DNA of 64,000 bases from LSCE01 sp050485425 (GCA_050485425.1 JBJHBJ010000015.1:1-64000), one strand, 5' to 3'; counted from the stretch's first letter, positions 1-8,158 are shown. The notes: generated from the letters alone by a model not told the origin. Numbers and translations are program-made.

Positions 1-88
1 GGTGACATGCCTGCGGTCTGTCGATCGCAGGGATGCGATCGTCAAGCCCCCATGGATGGGTTCACGGCGTGTCCGCAGGCATGTCACC
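1..88. repeat. Inverted-repeat element with two GGA-loop hairpins (copy A)
   Basis: Perfect 16-bp inverted arms lie at 1-16 and 73-88; the left arm may extend beyond the window. Between them are a 7-bp hairpin (22-28/35-41) with loop AGGGAT and a short hairpin around 50-60 with loop ATGGAT. They are separated by GTCAAGCC and followed by TTCACGGCGTG. The same core with the same order occurs at 3115-3209 although the outer arms differ completely, so this is a repeat family and not a simple terminator. Both loops carry GGA, the CsrA/RsmA recognition core. Confidence 0.75.
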
Positions 89-177
89 ACCCACGGCCCG
101 AACGGGGCTATCACCCTCTCGAACCGCCTCGGTAATAGATTTTGGGTATAAATGTCGAAACGCGGAGGAATGCGACG

Positions 178-366
178 ATGTTGGAGGAAATGACGGCCTG
201 TTGCCCCTACTGTGGGGAAACGTTCGAAACCCTGGTGGACTACTCGGGCGGCTCGCAGCGGTACGTGGAGGATTGCCAGGTGTGCTGCCAGCCGATCGAG
301 TTCGTGATTCATGTGGACGCCGCCGGGGAGCTGGCCGGCGTGGATTTCCTCCGCGATGACGACTGA
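178..366 (+). CDS. CPXCG motif-containing cysteine-rich protein (zinc ribbon)
   Basis: A 62-residue protein with two CxxC pairs: CPYC near residues 9-12 and CQVC near residues 33-36. It should fold as a small zinc ribbon and matches the conserved bacterial CPXCG cysteine-rich family, whose function is unknown. The family is usually about 60 residues, as here. I chose ATG at 178 because GGAGG lies at ideal distance upstream; an in-frame TTG at 142 would only add an unconserved tail. The C-terminus is acidic (DFLRDDD). It lies upstream of the AAA ATPase on the same strand with a 62-bp gap, so co-transcription is possible but not shown. Confidence 0.8.
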   Translation: MLEEMTACCPYCGETFETLVDYSGGSQRYVEDCQVCCQPIEFVIHVDAAGELAGVDFLRDDD

Positions 367-428
367 CAGTTGAGCTCGCGCCCCATTGCCGGCTATAACC
401 TGTGGCAAAAAACAAGGAAGCAACAAGA

Positions 429-1907
429 ATGGCCACCAACGACAGCCATGATCTGGAGCTGCTGCTGCGCTCCCACATCCCGCTGATCGCGGTCGAGACC
501 CAGGAAGAGCAGCGCGTGCGGGAGATGTTCCAGCGGCTGATCCCGCGCCTCGGACGGCCGCTGTTCCAGTGGAGCATCACCGACGGCATGCGCCGCCTGG
601 ACATCGAAGGGCCCGCCAGCAAGGGCACCGACGACCCCACCGAATTTCTCCGCCACGTGCGCGACAACCCGCAGCCGGGGGTGTTCCTGCTGGCCGATTT
701 CCACCCCTACCTCACTGACCCGGTCAACGTGCGGCTGATGAAGGAAATCGCTCAGACTTACCAGGAGACACCGCGCACACTGGCGCTGATCAGCCACCGC
801 TTCGAGCACCCGCCGGAGCTGCGCAAGTTCTTCGCCCGCTACGAACCAGCCCTGCCCAGCCGAGACGACCTGTACCGCCTTGTCAACGACGAGGCGCTGG
901 AATGGGCCAGACGCAACGGCGGCAAACGCGTGCGCACCAACCGCGCGGCGCTGGACCGGCTGGTGCAGAACCTCTCCGGCCTCACTGCCTGGGATGCACG
1001 CCGACTGGCCCGCAACGCCATCCAGCGCGACGGCGCCATTACCGAGTCCGACCTGCCGGAAGTCATGGCCGCCAAGCACCAGCTCCTGGACCGGAGCGGC
1101 GCGCTGACCTTTACCTACGACACCGCCAGGTTCTCCGACGTCGGCGGCCTGAACCGGCTGAAGAACTGGCTGGACCGACGGCGGCGGGCATTCGTCGAGC
1201 CCGACCCGCAACTGGACCCGCCCAAGGGGATGCTGCTTGTGGGGGTACAGGGCGGCGGCAAGAGCCTGGCCGCCAAGGCGGTGGCCGGCCTCTGGGGTCT
1301 GCCGCTGCTGGGGCTGGACATGGGCACGCTGTACAACAAGTACTACGGCGAGAGCGAACGCAACCTGCGGGAGGCGCTGCGTGCTGCCGAGGTCATGGCG
1401 CCCTGCGTGCTGTGGATCGACGAGATCGAGAAGGCCGTTTCCCAGTCAGACAACGACGGCGGCGTGTCCCAGCGCATGCTCGGAACCGTGCTGACCTGGA
1501 TGGCCGAGAACAGCAAGCAGGTCTTCATCGTCGCCACCGCCAACGCCATCGAGCGGCTGCCGCCCGAACTGATCCGCAAGGGCCGGCTGGACGAGATTTT
1601 CTTCGTCGACCTGCCGTCGCCCGAGGTGCGCCAGGACATCTTCGCCATCCACCTGCGCAAACGCGACATGGAGCCCGAGCAGTTCGACCTGGCGGCGCTG
1701 GCCGAGGCCAGCGACGGCTTCTCCGGCGCCGAGATCGAACAGGCCGTGGTCGCGGCGTTCTACCTGGCACGGGAGCAGGAGGAGCCGCTGGGCACCGAGC
1801 ACGTGCTGATGGAAATCGGCGAGACCCGCCCGCTGAGCACGGTCATGCGCGAGCCGCTGGAGCGCCTGCGCGCCTGGGCCCGTGACCGCACGGTGCCGGC
1901 TGATTGA
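429..1907 (+). CDS. AAA family ATPase, Ycf46-like
   Basis: A 492-residue ATPase of the Ycf46 type. An N-terminal domain of about 230 residues begins with DLELLLRSHIPL and precedes one AAA module. That module has Walker A GVQGGGKS (about residue 271; the third glycine is unusual), Walker B CVLWIDEIE (about 326) and a sensor/arginine-finger stretch, RKGRLDEIF. The C-terminal lid contains SGAEIEQAV. Cyanobacterial Ycf46 homologues are linked to regulation of photosynthesis and CO2 use, but the bacterial role is not settled and I infer no substrate. ATG 429 is preferred over GTG 402 because AAGGAAG is properly spaced before it. The gene converges on dinB with an 11-bp gap. Confidence 0.85.
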   Translation: MATNDSHDLELLLRSHIPLIAVETQEEQRVREMFQRLIPRLGRPLFQWSITDGMRRLDIEGPASKGTDDPTEFLRHVRDNPQPGVFLLADFHPYLTDPVNVRLMKEIAQTYQETPRTLALISHRFEHPPELRKFFARYEPALPSRDDLYRLVNDEALEWARRNGGKRVRTNRAALDRLVQNLSGLTAWDARRLARNAIQRDGAITESDLPEVMAAKHQLLDRSGALTFTYDTARFSDVGGLNRLKNWLDRRRRAFVEPDPQLDPPKGMLLVGVQGGGKSLAAKAVAGLWGLPLLGLDMGTLYNKYYGESERNLREALRAAEVMAPCVLWIDEIEKAVSQSDNDGGVSQRMLGTVLTWMAENSKQVFIVATANAIERLPPELIRKGRLDEIFFVDLPSPEVRQDIFAIHLRKRDMEPEQFDLAALAEASDGFSGAEIEQAVVAAFYLAREQEEPLGTEHVLMEIGETRPLSTVMREPLERLRAWARDRTVPAD

Positions 1908-1918
1908 AAGCCGGCCAC

Positions 1919-2998
1919 CTACCACTCCAGCGTCAGTTGCTCGACGCTGGCCGGGTCCAGCGGCTCCAGCGCCGACACCGTTACGCCGAGCAGCCGCACC
2001 GGGCGCCGGTCCGCCTCGGTCTCGTCCAGCAACGCATCCAGTACCGGCAGCATGTCGCCCGCTGTACGGTAACCGGTTCTGGCGGACCGGCTGCGCGTGA
2101 TCTGGCGGAAATCAGCGTACTTCACCTTCAGCGTCAGCGTTCCCGCCTGCAGTTGCTTGCTCTCCAGCATTGACGCCACCTTGCCCGCCAGGGTCTGCAG
2201 CTCCGCCAGCATCTCCCCGCGCTGCTGCAGGTCCGCGGCAAAGGTATTCTCCGCGCCGATGGACTTGCGCACACGCCTCGGCTGCACCGCCCGGTTGTCG
2301 ATGCCGCGCACGATGTCGTAATAGAACGGCGCCCGCTTCCCGAACGCCTGCTGCAACTCCGGCAGGCTCCAGCGCCGGAGATCCGCACCGGTTCCGATAC
2401 CCAGCGCCAGCATCCGGCGCTCCGTCGCCTTGCCCACGCCATGGAAACGCCCCACCGGCAGCGTCGCGACGAAATCCGCCCCCTGCTCCGGCGTGATCAG
2501 ATGCAACCCATCCGGTTTGTCCAGGTCCGAGGCCTGCTTGGCGAGGAACTTGTTGTACGACACCCCGGCCGAGGCGATCAGCCCCGTTTCCTCGCGGATA
2601 CGCCGCTTGATGTCCCGGGCGATCAGCGTCGCCGAGCCGTGAAACCCCTCCGTTTCGGTCACATCCAGATAGGCTTCATCCAGCGACAGCGGCTCCACCA
2701 ACGGCGTGTAATCCCGGAAGATGGCCTGAATCTGTCGGGACACCTCGCGGTAGGCCGCAAACCGGGGGCGGATGAAAACGGCGTCCGGGCACAACCGCAC
2801 GGCACGTGCCGCCGGCATGGCCGAATGGATACCAAAACGCCGCGCCTCGTAACTGCAGGTTGCAACCACGCCTCGACCATCCGGCGAACCGCCGACAATC
2901 ACCGGCAGGCCCCGCAACGCCGGATCGTCCCGCTGCTCCACGGCGGCGTAGAAGGCGTCCATGTCGATGTGGATGATCTTTCGTATACGATCAGCCAT
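1919..2998 (-). CDS. dinB: DNA polymerase IV (Y-family translesion polymerase)
   Basis: A 359-residue Y-family polymerase of normal DinB length. The N-terminus reads HIDMDAFYAAVEQRDD, with the first metal-binding aspartate and the aromatic steric gate. The second catalytic motif is SLDEAYLDVTE, and the thumb and little-finger region continues to the C-terminus. The enzyme performs error-prone bypass of DNA lesions. The frame stays open about 165 nt further upstream, but that stretch runs into the repeat at 3115-3209 and looks non-coding, so I place the start at ATG 2998. No LexA box is evident immediately upstream. It is transcribed alone. Confidence 0.95.
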   Translation of the reverse strand: MADRIRKIIHIDMDAFYAAVEQRDDPALRGLPVIVGGSPDGRGVVATCSYEARRFGIHSAMPAARAVRLCPDAVFIRPRFAAYREVSRQIQAIFRDYTPLVEPLSLDEAYLDVTETEGFHGSATLIARDIKRRIREETGLIASAGVSYNKFLAKQASDLDKPDGLHLITPEQGADFVATLPVGRFHGVGKATERRMLALGIGTGADLRRWSLPELQQAFGKRAPFYYDIVRGIDNRAVQPRRVRKSIGAENTFAADLQQRGEMLAELQTLAGKVASMLESKQLQAGTLTLKVKYADFRQITRSRSARTGYRTAGDMLPVLDALLDETEADRRPVRLLGVTVSALEPLDPASVEQLTLEW

Positions 2999-3114
2999 GC
3001 TGCGAGAGAGAATTTCCAGGGAAGTTCGGATTAGTCCTTGCGCTCGCGCTATGACTGCATATTTCGCGACGCCAGGGGATAGTGTTCGACGACCGCCCAC
3101 CAGACCCAGGTGAC

Positions 3115-3209
3115 GGGCGGTGTTGGCCTTCGGGACTGTCGGCGGCATGGACGCCGCCGTCAAGCCTACAGGACGTATTCACGGCGTGTCCCGAAGGCCA
3201 ACACCGCCC
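3115..3209. repeat. Inverted-repeat element with two GGA-loop hairpins (copy B)
   Basis: Perfect 21-bp inverted arms occupy 3115-3135 and 3189-3209. The 53-nt core holds a 7-bp hairpin (3140-3146/3153-3159) with loop ATGGAC, the spacer GTCAAGCC, and a small hairpin TAC-AGGAC-GTA (3168-3178), followed by TTCACGGCGTG. The core matches copy A at 1-88 in order and flanking sequence while arm sequences differ. It lies in the divergent region between dinB and the FAD dehydrogenase. Confidence 0.85.
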
Positions 3210-3255
3210 GGCGCCGGAGCGAGGCCTCGAAAGCCGGATAATATAGACTCTAACC

Positions 3256-4668
3256 ATGGATAAAGACGCACTCGAAGCGCTCAAGACAATCGTCGGTGAC
3301 TCCGGCTGGATCACTGGCGAAGACCAGGAACCCTTTCTGCGGGAATGGCGCAATTACTATCACGGCAAGGCCGCAGCCGTGGTATGCCCGGCCACCACCG
3401 ACGAAGTGGCCGCGGTCATGCGCGTCTGCCACGAGGCCGGCATCGCCGTGGTTCCCCAGGGCGGCAACACCGGCCTCTGCGGCGGCGCCGCCCCCGACGA
3501 AAGCGGCAGCCAGATCATCCTCAGCCTCCGCCGGATGCGCCGCATCCGCGAACTGGACGCCGACAACCACACCATCACCGTCGAAGCCGGCTGCATCCTC
3601 GCCGACGTACAGCGCGCCGCCGGCGACGCCGGACGCCTGTTCCCCCTCAGCCTTGCCGCCGAAGGAAGCTGCATGATCGGCGGCAACCTCGGCACCAACG
3701 CCGGCGGCATCAACGTACTGCGCTACGGCAATGCCCGGGATCTCACGCTAGGCCTGGAAGTGGTACTGGCCGACGGCCGGGTCTGGAACGGACTGACCGG
3801 GCTGCGCAAGGACAACAGCCGCTATGACCTCCGCAACCTCTTCATCGGCTCCGAAGGCACGCTGGGCATCATCACCGCCGCCGTCCTCAAGCTCTTTCCG
3901 CAGCCGCGCCAGCTCAGTACCGCACTGCTGGCCTGCGACACCCCTGCCGCAGCGGTTTCCATGCTCAGCCGCCTGCGCCAGGCCAGCGGCGACATGCTGA
4001 GCGCCTGCGAGCTGATGAGCCGGCAGAGCATGCGCATGGCGCTGGACCACGTCGAAGGCTGTCGCGACCCCTTCGACAATGCCTACCCCTGGTATCTGCT
4101 GGTGGAACTCTCCAGCGCACAGCAGGGCCACCAGCTCCGTGGGGCCCTGGAGGACGCGCTGGAATTCGCCCTGGAAGACGGCGCTCTGCGGGACGGCGTC
4201 ATCGCCGAATCGGTCGAACAGGCGAAGCAGCTCTGGCGCATCCGCGAAAGCATCCCCGAAGGTCAGGTGCGTGCCGGCGCCAGCATCAAGCACGACATTG
4301 CCGTTGCCGTCTCACGGGTGCCCGACTTCCTCACCCGGGCCACGCCGCTGATGGAACGACAGATCCCGGGCGTCCGCGTCTGCGCCTTCGGCCATGTCGG
4401 CGACGGGAACCTGCATTTCAACCTGTCCGTACCGGAGAACGGAGACGCCGGGGCCTTTCTGGCGGAGCGCGATACCTGCCAGCGCCTGGTTCACGACCTG
4501 GTCATCGACATGGACGGCTCGATTGCCGCCGAACACGGCGTCGGCCAGCTCAAGGTGGGCGAACTGGAGCGCTACAAGGATCCGGTGGAACTGGACCTGC
4601 TCCGCCGCGTGAAACGCGCGCTGGATCCCAAGGGTTTGCTGAATCCGGGCAAGATCATCCGTCCCTGA
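3256..4668 (+). CDS. FAD-linked oxidase, D-2-hydroxyacid (D-2-hydroxyglutarate-like) dehydrogenase
   Basis: A 470-residue member of the GlcD/D-2-hydroxyglutarate dehydrogenase flavoprotein family. The N-terminal half is a PCMH-type FAD domain with PQGGNTGLCGG (residues about 69-79) and GGNLGTNAGG. The C-terminal substrate domain carries FGHVGDGNLHFN, a metal-binding signature, and ends with EHGVG and LDPKGLLNPGKII. It probably oxidises a D-2-hydroxy acid and passes electrons to a carrier; sequence alone does not separate D-2-hydroxyglutarate, D-lactate and glycolate. No good Shine-Dalgarno sequence precedes ATG 3256. A TAATAT stretch at about 3238 could be the -10 of a promoter giving a very short leader. 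Confidence 0.88.
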   Translation: MDKDALEALKTIVGDSGWITGEDQEPFLREWRNYYHGKAAAVVCPATTDEVAAVMRVCHEAGIAVVPQGGNTGLCGGAAPDESGSQIILSLRRMRRIRELDADNHTITVEAGCILADVQRAAGDAGRLFPLSLAAEGSCMIGGNLGTNAGGINVLRYGNARDLTLGLEVVLADGRVWNGLTGLRKDNSRYDLRNLFIGSEGTLGIITAAVLKLFPQPRQLSTALLACDTPAAAVSMLSRLRQASGDMLSACELMSRQSMRMALDHVEGCRDPFDNAYPWYLLVELSSAQQGHQLRGALEDALEFALEDGALRDGVIAESVEQAKQLWRIRESIPEGQVRAGASIKHDIAVAVSRVPDFLTRATPLMERQIPGVRVCAFGHVGDGNLHFNLSVPENGDAGAFLAERDTCQRLVHDLVIDMDGSIAAEHGVGQLKVGELERYKDPVELDLLRRVKRALDPKGLLNPGKIIRP

Positions 4669-4678
4669 GCGTCCGCGC

Positions 4679-5422
4679 TCAGCATTGCTGATCGCGCTCC
4701 AGGTACTCGCGGACACTCACCACGCGGCCATGGTAGCCGCGGGCATCCCCGGCCAGCAGACCGACGACGGCCCGGGCGGTCAGCTCGGGCGCAGCGGCCT
4801 GTGCCTCCACGTCGCGGTCCGGGAACATGGCCTTGACGGTTTCCGTGGCTGTGTACGGCGGCGACAGGGACAGACAGCACACACCGTCATCGCCCACCTC
4901 GTGCGCCACCCCGAGCGTCAGGCGATCCAGGCCGGCCTTGGAGACGCCGTAGGCGATGTTCAGGAAACCGGCACGCACGGCGGCACCCGACGTCAGGTTG
5001 ACGATCACGCCGTCGCGCCGCCCACGCATCAGCGGCAGGGCCGCCCGTATGCAATTCCAGGCGCCGGTCAGATTGGTGTCCAGAATCCGCTGCCAGTCCT
5101 CCGTTTCCAGAGCGTCCAGCGAGCGGTCTCCCAGCATGATGCCGGCGCCATTGACCAGCGCGTCCAGCCGGCCATGACGCTGCCCGACCACCGCGAATGC
5201 GTCGGCCACCGCCTGGGCATCCCGCACGTCCACGGACAGGGCGAGACAGCGGCTTTCGTCCTCCCGCAGCCGTTTCTCCGCCGCGGCAAGCCGGTCGCGA
5301 TCCCGTGCAAACAGTACCGGCACCGCCCCCGACGCACCAAGGCGCCGGGCCGCACACAACCCGATCCCCCGGCTGCCGCCGGTGATGACCACGACCTTGC
5401 CCTGCAGCGATGACCGAGTCAT
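4679..5422 (-). CDS. SDR family oxidoreductase
   Basis: A 247-residue classical short-chain dehydrogenase. The cofactor motif is TGGSRGIG near the N-terminus. NGAG stands where NNAG is usual, and the catalytic Tyr-x-x-x-Lys is YGVSK, preceded by the serine-containing strand VNLTSG. It is an NAD(P)-dependent oxidoreductase of unassigned substrate. I start at ATG 5422 because the motif then lies at the usual distance from the N-terminus. The gene is convergent with the FAD dehydrogenase (10-bp gap) and lies 22 bp downstream of the outer-membrane protein gene on the same strand, so the two may share a transcript. Confidence 0.9.
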   Translation of the reverse strand: MTRSSLQGKVVVITGGSRGIGLCAARRLGASGAVPVLFARDRDRLAAAEKRLREDESRCLALSVDVRDAQAVADAFAVVGQRHGRLDALVNGAGIMLGDRSLDALETEDWQRILDTNLTGAWNCIRAALPLMRGRRDGVIVNLTSGAAVRAGFLNIAYGVSKAGLDRLTLGVAHEVGDDGVCCLSLSPPYTATETVKAMFPDRDVEAQAAAPELTARAVVGLLAGDARGYHGRVVSVREYLERDQQC

Positions 5423-5444
5423 GCACCCTCCCGGAAACAGGCGA

Positions 5445-6668
5445 TCAGAAGGGTAGATACACCTGTATGTTGCCACCGCCGAATGCCGCGCGGTGCAGAC
5501 GGGCGGTGGGGTTGATGGCGATATAGCCGCCGGTACGCCGATCCACCAGCAGCTCCACCGACGGGGTCAGCTTCGCGTAGATGCCCCGGTCGCTGTCGTC
5601 TTCCCCGGGGTCGCCCGGATAGCGCTCTTCATTGTCGGCGTAATTGACGAACACTCCCGGTGCGAAACTGATCACGTCCGTCCAGCGATAACGCACACCG
5701 CCGTAGACCATGGTCTCCCTTCGCTCGCGCTCCACGAACTCCTCGGCATCCCTCGGCCGGCGATCGGTTTCGTCGAGCCGCAGATAACGGGCGCCATACC
5801 AGGCCTGCAGGTCGTCCCGCAGCCACTGGCGCAGTTCCACCGTCACCAGACCGAAATTCCGGCGCAGGCGCTGGTCGGCCTCGTCCGGCCCGGCCACGCC
5901 ATCACGCCGGCGGACACCATAGAGACCTTCCAGTTCGACGCTGGCCGACCAGGTGCGGTTCAGTTGCAGATCCATCCCCACGCCGGCGCTGTGCTGGCGG
6001 TCGGAAAGCCGGAAACCACGATCGTCCTCGCGCCAGCGCATGTGATCGTTGTGATTCACGAAACCGTAGAGACGCAGATCCTCGGCAACCTCCCACTGAC
6101 CGTCGAGATGGTAGGTGTAGGGCTTGCGCAGATACTCGCCGTCGCTCTGCTTGCTGTTGTAGACCGCATCAGGGGCGACCAGGGTAAACCGCAGATGGTT
6201 GCCGGCGCCGGGTTGCCAGAGCACCTCGCCATGGAGGTCGATATCCTCCTTGGCACCGACCACATCGCCCCAGAGGCTGACGCGGAACGGGCCGACGTGC
6301 GCGCCGAAACCGACAAGATTGTGATCAAAGCGGCCGTCGAAGTCCTCCGTGCGGCGGAAACGATAGCCGAAGAAGAGCGGCGTCTCCGTTTCCAGCGTGG
6401 CCTGCGCCCACATCTGAACGTACAGTTCGTCACTGCGGGAGCTGCCGGCAACACCGTACAGACCATCCTGCATCACCGGGTTGCCCCTCCCCAGCGCCGG
6501 CTTGGGCTGGAAGCTGAACCTGTGCAGGAAGCTTTCCGCGTTGTAGTCGAACTCGCGGCCGTCCACACGGTCTCTGCGGAAGGGCTCCGGATTGGTCCAG
6601 TCCGCGGCGGCGCTTCCAGTCCCTAGCAGCAGCATCGCGCAAACGCCGCACCTGACCAATGCCTGCAT
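5445..6668 (-). CDS. Predicted outer-membrane beta-barrel protein (unrecognised family)
   Basis: A 407-residue protein starting with a clear signal peptide (MQALVRCGVCAMLLLGTGSA, then AAADW). The mature part alternates hydrophobic and polar residues with many aromatic girdle residues (for example LYVQMWAQATL and VGPFRVSLWGDV) and ends in phenylalanine (QVYLPF), as BAM-assembled barrels do. I recognise no named porin family. ATG 6668 has AGGAG at good distance. It is divergent from the aspartic protease gene, with only 46 bp between starts, so the promoters must overlap. The SDR gene lies directly downstream. Confidence 0.7.
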   Translation of the reverse strand: MQALVRCGVCAMLLLGTGSAAADWTNPEPFRRDRVDGREFDYNAESFLHRFSFQPKPALGRGNPVMQDGLYGVAGSSRSDELYVQMWAQATLETETPLFFGYRFRRTEDFDGRFDHNLVGFGAHVGPFRVSLWGDVVGAKEDIDLHGEVLWQPGAGNHLRFTLVAPDAVYNSKQSDGEYLRKPYTYHLDGQWEVAEDLRLYGFVNHNDHMRWREDDRGFRLSDRQHSAGVGMDLQLNRTWSASVELEGLYGVRRRDGVAGPDEADQRLRRNFGLVTVELRQWLRDDLQAWYGARYLRLDETDRRPRDAEEFVERERRETMVYGGVRYRWTDVISFAPGVFVNYADNEERYPGDPGEDDSDRGIYAKLTPSVELLVDRRTGGYIAINPTARLHRAAFGGGNIQVYLPF

Positions 6669-6714
6669 CAATACTTCTCCTGCACTTCCGCCAGACCGAC
6701 GGTAAACTGTTTCC

Positions 6715-7245
6715 ATGGAACAGGACACGCCCAACCCGAAGCAGGCCCGACTCGGCCGCAGCATGATCTTCGTGATGTGGCTGGTAGTGCTTGCCCTGCT
6801 GACACTCTCCTTCAATAGCGTACTTGAGCGGCGGGACAACCCCAACCGACAGGTCCAGGGCCAGATTGCCGACGACGGGGCGCGGGAGGTGACGCTGGAA
6901 CGCAACCGCTCCGGCCATTACGTGGCAACCGGTCAGATCAACGGAACGCCGGTCACCTTCCTGCTGGACACCGGCGCCACCGACATTTCCATCCCCGAAC
7001 CGCTGGCCAGGCGCCTGGGCCTGGAGCGGGGCGCGCCCGTGAGCTATCAGACCGCCAACGGCATGATCACGGGATACCGCACGGAACTGGAGCGCGTCGG
7101 CATCGGGCCGGTGGAGCTGCAGGCGGTGCGGGCCTCCATCAATCCCTACATGGATGGTGACCAGATCCTGCTGGGCATGTCGTTCCTGCGCGACCTGGAC
7201 TTTCGCCAGGAGCAGGGCAGGTTAACGCTGCGGCAACTGCCCTGA
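6715..7245 (+). CDS. Membrane-anchored retropepsin-like aspartic protease (TIGR02281 family)
   Basis: A 176-residue protein with one transmembrane helix near residues 17-33 and a periplasmic domain holding the single aspartic protease signature FLLDTGATDIS, with catalytic Asp at residue 85. As in viral retropepsins, one DTG motif means the active enzyme should be a homodimer. The length and layout fit the proteobacterial TIGR02281 'clan AA aspartic protease' family, whose substrates are not established. It is divergent from the barrel gene at 5445-6668, so an envelope role is reasonable. Confidence 0.85.
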   Translation: MEQDTPNPKQARLGRSMIFVMWLVVLALLTLSFNSVLERRDNPNRQVQGQIADDGAREVTLERNRSGHYVATGQINGTPVTFLLDTGATDISIPEPLARRLGLERGAPVSYQTANGMITGYRTELERVGIGPVELQAVRASINPYMDGDQILLGMSFLRDLDFRQEQGRLTLRQLP

Positions 7246-7355
7246 AACGCCCCGGCACAGCCCCTTAGCCTCTTCCCGGCGCCTGGGCTATGCTCAGGAT
7301 GAGTGAACTGGTTCACGCTTTCACGCTCGCAACCGAGCATGCAGGGGGTTGGGTT

Positions 7356-7730
7356 ATGGCGGAGCCCGTGGGCAATCAGCTGAGTTTCGACGAGTGGCGC
7401 AGGCTGGCAAAGGAAAACCCGGCCATGTTCGAGATGCGCAGGATTCAGGTGCTGGAAGCCCTCATCAAGTCTGCGCCCACCGACCGGCAGCACCGTCTGC
7501 GCTGCCTGCAATGGCGCGTGGACCAGGCCAGGGACCGCGCCAGCAACCCGATGGGCGCATGTCTCGCGATCAGCCGCATGATGTGGGATTCGGTGCACGG
7601 CCCCCACGGGCTGGTCCGCGCATTGAATCATCTGGCAACACGCTGGGATGGCCGTCCGCGAGGCAAGGGGCCGCGCCCGCCCAGCGCACGCATCCTGCCT
7701 TTCCGCAGACCTGGTGCCGAACGGGGCTGA
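7356..7730 (+). CDS. DUF3135 family protein
   Basis: A 124-residue hydrophilic, probably cytoplasmic protein. The segment beginning LSFDEWRRLAKENPAMFE, followed by helical RRIQVLEALI and HRLRCLQWRVDQAR, matches the DUF3135 family of short gammaproteobacterial proteins of unknown function. The C-terminal 30 residues are basic and proline-rich and probably disordered. I prefer ATG 7356, which has AGGGGG 8 nt upstream, over ATG 7290; the longer form would add 22 residues not typical of the family. Confidence 0.65.
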   Translation: MAEPVGNQLSFDEWRRLAKENPAMFEMRRIQVLEALIKSAPTDRQHRLRCLQWRVDQARDRASNPMGACLAISRMMWDSVHGPHGLVRALNHLATRWDGRPRGKGPRPPSARILPFRRPGAERG

Positions 7731-7736
7731 TCCCTC

Positions 7737-7765
7737 TTGCCACGGACCCGGCACACCGGTATCAT
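7737..7765 (+). promoter_or_regulatory. Sigma-70 promoter of rpmE2 with 5' UTR hairpin
   Basis: TTGCCA (7737-7742), a 17-bp spacer and TATCAT (7760-7765) form a good sigma-70 promoter. The resulting leader of about 60 nt holds a 6-bp hairpin, CCAGGG-AGCG-CCCTGG (7779-7794), and a competing AGCGC-CCTG-GCGCT pairing (7785-7798). Confidence 0.65.
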
Positions 7766-7831
7766 TGCGCGCCTTGTTCCAGGGAGCGCCCTGGCGCTTT
7801 CGACTGCACACATTGTTTAGGGACCTGCACC

Positions 7832-8095
7832 ATGAAGAAGGGCATTCATCCTGAGTATCGTGAGGTCGTCTTCCAGGACATCTCCTCCGATTTCTCCTTC
7901 CTGACCCGGTCGACCATCCGCACCAAGGAGACCATCAAGTGGGAGGACGGTAACGAATACCCGCTGGTCAAGGTCGAAGTATCCAGCGCCAGCCACCCGT
8001 TCTACACCGGCCAGCAGCGCGTGCTGAGCAGCGGTGGCCGGGTCGACCGCTTCAAGCAGCGTTACGGCAGCATGAAGCGCGGCAGCAGCCGGTAA
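7832..8095 (+). CDS. rpmE2: 50S ribosomal protein L31, type B
   Basis: An 87-residue L31 of the type B class, beginning MKKGIHPEYREVVFQD with conserved SHPFYTGQ and the basic tail RFKQRYG. It lacks the zinc-binding cysteines of type A L31, so it is the C-minus, zinc-independent form. In many bacteria this form replaces the zinc form during zinc starvation under Zur control; I see no Zur box here, and whether a type A gene exists elsewhere cannot be told from this window. It is monocistronic, with its own promoter and a strong terminator. Confidence 0.95.
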   Translation: MKKGIHPEYREVVFQDISSDFSFLTRSTIRTKETIKWEDGNEYPLVKVEVSSASHPFYTGQQRVLSSGGRVDRFKQRYGSMKRGSSR

Positions 8096-8125
8096 TACGG
8101 TTGCCGGGAACAGCACGGCTTCATA

Positions 8126-8158
8126 AGCCCGCACCTCGAATGAGGTGCGGGCTTTTTT
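8126..8158 (+). terminator. Rho-independent terminator of rpmE2
   Basis: A perfect 12-bp stem (8126-8137/8142-8153) with loop GAAT is followed by a run of T at 8153-8158, 30 nt after the rpmE2 stop codon. Confidence 0.93.

Noticed and set aside
2999..3163. Extended N-terminus of DinB
   Set aside because: The extension encodes the repeat element and its flank; Y-family polymerases start close to the HIDMDAFY motif.
3115..3209. Reading the repeat as a rho-independent terminator for dinB or its neighbour
   Set aside because: It lies upstream of both divergent genes, has no T-run, and its inner core is conserved with 1-88.
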